From: Dipylidium caninum | Lineage: Eukaryota; Platyhelminthes; Cestoda; Cyclophyllidea; Dipylidiidae | Assembly (NCBI GenBank): GCA_017562135.1 | Contig: QEYB01001179.1 | Location: 655,001 to 719,000 of the forward strand | DNA length: 64,000 bases | Direction: 5' to 3' | The notes under the pieces: model-generated | The model's database searches: none | Seen by the model: only the letters and a program-made list of their open reading frames with translations | What the model was told of the DNA's origin: nothing | Made by a program: the position numbers and the translations under genes | Part shown: one piece after another, positions 61,001 through 64,000 of the stretch | How the letters are laid out: each line of letters starts with the position of its first letter | Position numbering within the stretch: the first letter of the stretch is position 1

Positions 61001-64000
61001 TGCCGGTCACCGCTCCTTCCAGCATGAAACGAAATTGGGTTTCATTGTTAAAAGCGGCAGTCCACTGTGATGCAATTTCGCCATATTGACTGTTTCAGGA
61101 TAAACGGATGCTATGCGAACCTCTCGGGCGGCACTCAGGGCGAGGCGATGGAGGACATCACCGGCGGTCTGGTCGAATCGTTGGATTTGACCAAATGCAC
61201 GCTCGACGCGCTGCAGAAGGACTTGCACAAGTACATCCAGCGTTGTTGTCTCATGGGCTGTTCCATCACGGTGAGTCTGCCCTCGGTTAGGTCTGGGGCC
61301 GCGTGCCAGATGGCGAGGAAAGACTTGGAAAATTGACAGAGTTGGCCAAATCGCGTCTTTCGCTGACGGTTGTGCCAGCTGCCACGCTTTAACCAGCCTG
61401 ATCGCAGTCTGCTCTCGATGGTGTGAGGTGTGACTAACCGATAGCCGCCTATATAGCCCCGTGTCACGGCGCGCTGCGACCCCACTGCTCCTCCGCCTCC
61501 TGCTACTTAATTGTTTGTCAGTAGACTGTCGGATGGAGCTTGTTAGCAATGTCACCATTGCCTACTCAGAATGTCAGTGAGTTAAAAGAATGCGTCAGGT
61601 CGTAGAGTACAAAAATCGATTACAGTTGATTGCACGTACGAACCAGCGAGTTATATTACTTAAATGGCGTCAGTAGGGGGAGACCGGCGATGACTGACCC
61701 ATTTGACTTGTCCACTTGTAGTCCAAAGAAATTGAAGCTCAATTAAACAACGGGCTAATTGCTGGACATGCCTACAGTCTGACCGCCATGGAGACCGTAA
61801 GTCATTGACCGCTCACTTCCTCTCGCCCCGTCCCGTGCTGTCCCGCGCCCATCTGCCTTCCTTCTCGTCTGACATTTGGCTGCTTGACCCTGCCTTGTCG
61901 TGTCCAGGTGACGTACAACGGGAAGAAAGTCGCCCTCGTCCGAGTTCGCAATCCCTGGGGCAACAACTACGAGTGGAAAGGCGACTGGTGCGACAACTCG
62001 CCCACCTGGCGCGGTGTGAGTGAAGCCGACAAGAAGCGTCTACAAGTCACCTTCAGCGCCGACGGTGAATTTTGGTGAGTGAAGTAGAATGATGTTTTGT
62101 GCGTTCGAGGGTGGATTTTGAGTCTTTTGACGGAGAACGGAACGTGCGTAACCATTCACAACGCCTTTGAGTACTTTTGGCAGCAGATTTTGCGCATAGG
62201 GCATCTTGTCACCGGAACGAAGGTGTCTGGATTCCCCTTAAATGGCGATCTCCCCATCTCGAAGTTCTCTCCACTTTTCAGGATGTCTGTCCAAGATTTC
62301 ATGAAGTGTTTCACAAAATTGGAAGTCTGTCACTTGGGTTACGAGTCCCTTGAAGACGGCATGACAGTCAACGGAAAGAAACGTCTGGAGGAGACTCTCT
62401 TTAGCGGCGAATGGACCAAGAATGTCAACGCCGGCGGCTGTGCCAACTTCCGAGGTAGGTGGGACGCGAGTGGCCTCACCACTCCCGTCACAGGCCCCGA
62501 ATCTCGCTAACCCTTCGTCTTCTGTGACCGCGCAGACACCTATTGGACGAATCCGCAGTACAAAATCACCGTCACCGATCCAGATCCCACGGACAACGAC
62601 ACCAAGTCCACCCTGGTCATCGGTCTAATGCAGAAGAACAGGCGACGAGATGAGGCTGGCAAATTCCTCACAATCGGCTTTTGTGTCTACCAGGTGAGGA
62701 CTGGTGCCTCAATTCACATTTAAGATGACTAAAAGGGAATAAGGAACAGACGCCCTCGGGTGTACCAGTGGAAATGCCTTTCCGCCTGACATCTCGGTCT
62801 GCCTCGATAATAGATTCCACCGGAGACAGAAGGTCTTATGAAGCGCAGCTTCTTCGCTACAACCCGGCCACTCAGCATTTCCGAATTCACTAACACTCGG
62901 GAGGTTGTAATAAAACTTCGGGTAAATCCGGGCACTTATCTCATCGTGCCGAGCACCTTCAACCCCAACGAGGAGGGTCAATATATCGTCCGTGTGTTCA
63001 CCGAAACGGTCATCAAGGAATCGTAAGTCGTCAGCTTGTCTGTACAGTAAAAGTTTTGCCTACGAATAGTTCATCTAGCCCAAGTAATATTCATCATTGA
63101 GAAATTTTTTGATTTAAACCCTATACGTATTCTTCCTCCATTATTTTAGCGAGTGTGATGATAAGAATAGCTACAAGGGACTGTCAGAGGTTTGTTTACA
63201 CCTATTTTTAATCAGACTTTCTTACAATATTTCCTATTATCTATTCAAGTTGTTGCTATTGTCTCATTTTTGTAGGAAATGATCAAAGCCATAAAGGAGG
63301 CGGAAAAGACAAAGGTTCGTTCCGCTTCTGACCCTAGCCAATCAAAACGCGCGAAACGTCGGCATTTCATTGGCTAAAAAAAACAAAGATTTGCCTCAAT
63401 TATAATAGATAATGTTGCGGGAGTGCGGTTACCTGTCTTTCTGGCGTTATAGAATGAAGACGACTTTGTGGACAGTCTCTTTAACTCGGCGAAAGAACCC
63501 GCTTCGGGCTCTATCAATGCCGAGCAGTTGCAAGATATCCTGAACAAGTCTACCATGAAGCGTACGTATCGAAGTGGGGTGAAATGGCTCTAATGGCGAA
63601 TTAGAATCATTTCCTAAACTTTTGCCTTCCCCATTGTAGGCTCATGCACGAATCCGGATGGATTTCCGTTAGAGGTCGTGCGCAGTATGCTCGCTTCCAT
63701 GGATGTATCCTTTTCCCTATTTTATGCCACCATGACCACTGCAATTTCTTGTTCCTTGCCTCATTAACTTCCGGTAGCACGGTTTTATTGTCCCATCTCT
63801 CATTTCACCTTAACTCTCTGTGTCGTCCAGAACAACTTGACTGGGAAAATGGAATATGACGAGTTCAAGAAGTTGTGGGAAAATTGCCAATGTTGGAGGG
63901 TAAGTCGAAGATCTTTCCGGAGCGAGGCTGAACGCATATCCTCACCCTTTCCTTTCACTTTGTTTCATCCCGTAGGACGTCTTCGTTAAACGTGACAAGG
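58064..64000 (+). CDS. calpain large subunit (calcium-dependent cysteine protease), 3' truncated by window edge
   Basis: Eighteen exons: 58064-58078, 58578-58671, 59536-59624, 59736-59891, 59937-60006, 60336-60597, 61099-61270, 61722-61796, 61908-62074, 62282-62454, 62536-62693, 62814-63022, 63150-63189, 63276-63314, 63453-63561, 63640-63704, 63831-63899, 63976 onward. Every junction keeps phase; 662 codons are present. Intracellular protease that cleaves cytoskeletal and signalling proteins on calcium rise. Catalytic triad: C144 (GDCWLLA), H302 (GHAYSLT) and N326 (NPWGNNYEW); their spacing is nearly that of vertebrate calpain-2. WEDPEFP and IEWKRP precede the protease core. The C2-like domain follows (FWMSVQDF, AGGCANF, YWTNPQY), then a penta-EF-hand region with one good loop in exon 17 (DNNLTGKMEYDE) and a degenerate first loop in exon 15. 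The N-terminal 66 residues are longer than in vertebrate calpains and basic. The last EF-hands lie outside the window. Flatworm calpains of this type are known surface-associated antigens. Confidence 0.96.

Overview
This is a metazoan nuclear sequence. Genes are split into many short exons with GT..AG introns, and every recognisable protein is an animal family: a nicotinic-type Cys-loop receptor, a Ly6/three-finger protein, a voltage-gated calcium-channel beta subunit and a classical calpain. There are no prokaryotic operons, no CRISPR array and no tRNA or rRNA that I could find. Very short introns (36, 40-60 and 77 nt) beside kilobase introns, a calpain resembling the large-subunit type of parasitic flatworms, and acidic runs in the beta subunit fit a flatworm (Platyhelminthes). 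That assignment is inference, and class or species cannot be fixed from this window.

Layout. 0-16 kb is mostly non-coding and repeat-rich. It holds one orphan coding exon (2139-2426, minus) and a two-exon GPI-anchor-like Ly6 gene (4561-5135, plus). 16.4-24.5 kb is a complete seven-exon non-alpha nicotinic receptor subunit on the minus strand. Its last intron contains a copy of a dispersed repeat with an expanded GGCGT array. 26.5-27.7 kb (minus) and 31.2-37.0 kb (minus) hold coding exons of one or two unrecognised serine/proline-rich proteins. 39.1-39.5 kb (minus) is a tiny three-exon gene for a basic protein resembling the CCDC59/Fyv7 rRNA-processing family. 40.8-48.4 kb (plus) is a twelve-exon gene for an unrecognised coiled-coil, proline/serine-rich protein. 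50.1-56.0 kb (minus) is the calcium-channel beta subunit. 58.06 kb to the window edge (plus) is a calpain that runs off the end.

Exon joins were checked by hand for splice-site consensus and reading phase. The receptor, the small basic protein, the 647-codon coiled-coil gene, the channel subunit and the calpain all hold one continuous frame across every junction listed. Functionally, the receptor and channel subunit are excitability genes and the calpain is a calcium-dependent protease. Their neighbourhood is not an operon, but the channel subunit and calpain are divergently arranged.

The window also carries two pairs of near-identical dispersed repeats in opposite orientation, a 15-bp perfect hairpin, a family of GTCACA/TGTGAC palindromes (two of them heading a diverged 168-bp tandem repeat) and two short tandem duplications. 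I did not find convincing evidence of an entirely new biological system. The best novelty candidates are the unusual pore residues of the receptor, the acidic hinge of the beta subunit, the unrecognised multi-exon genes and the paired repeats.
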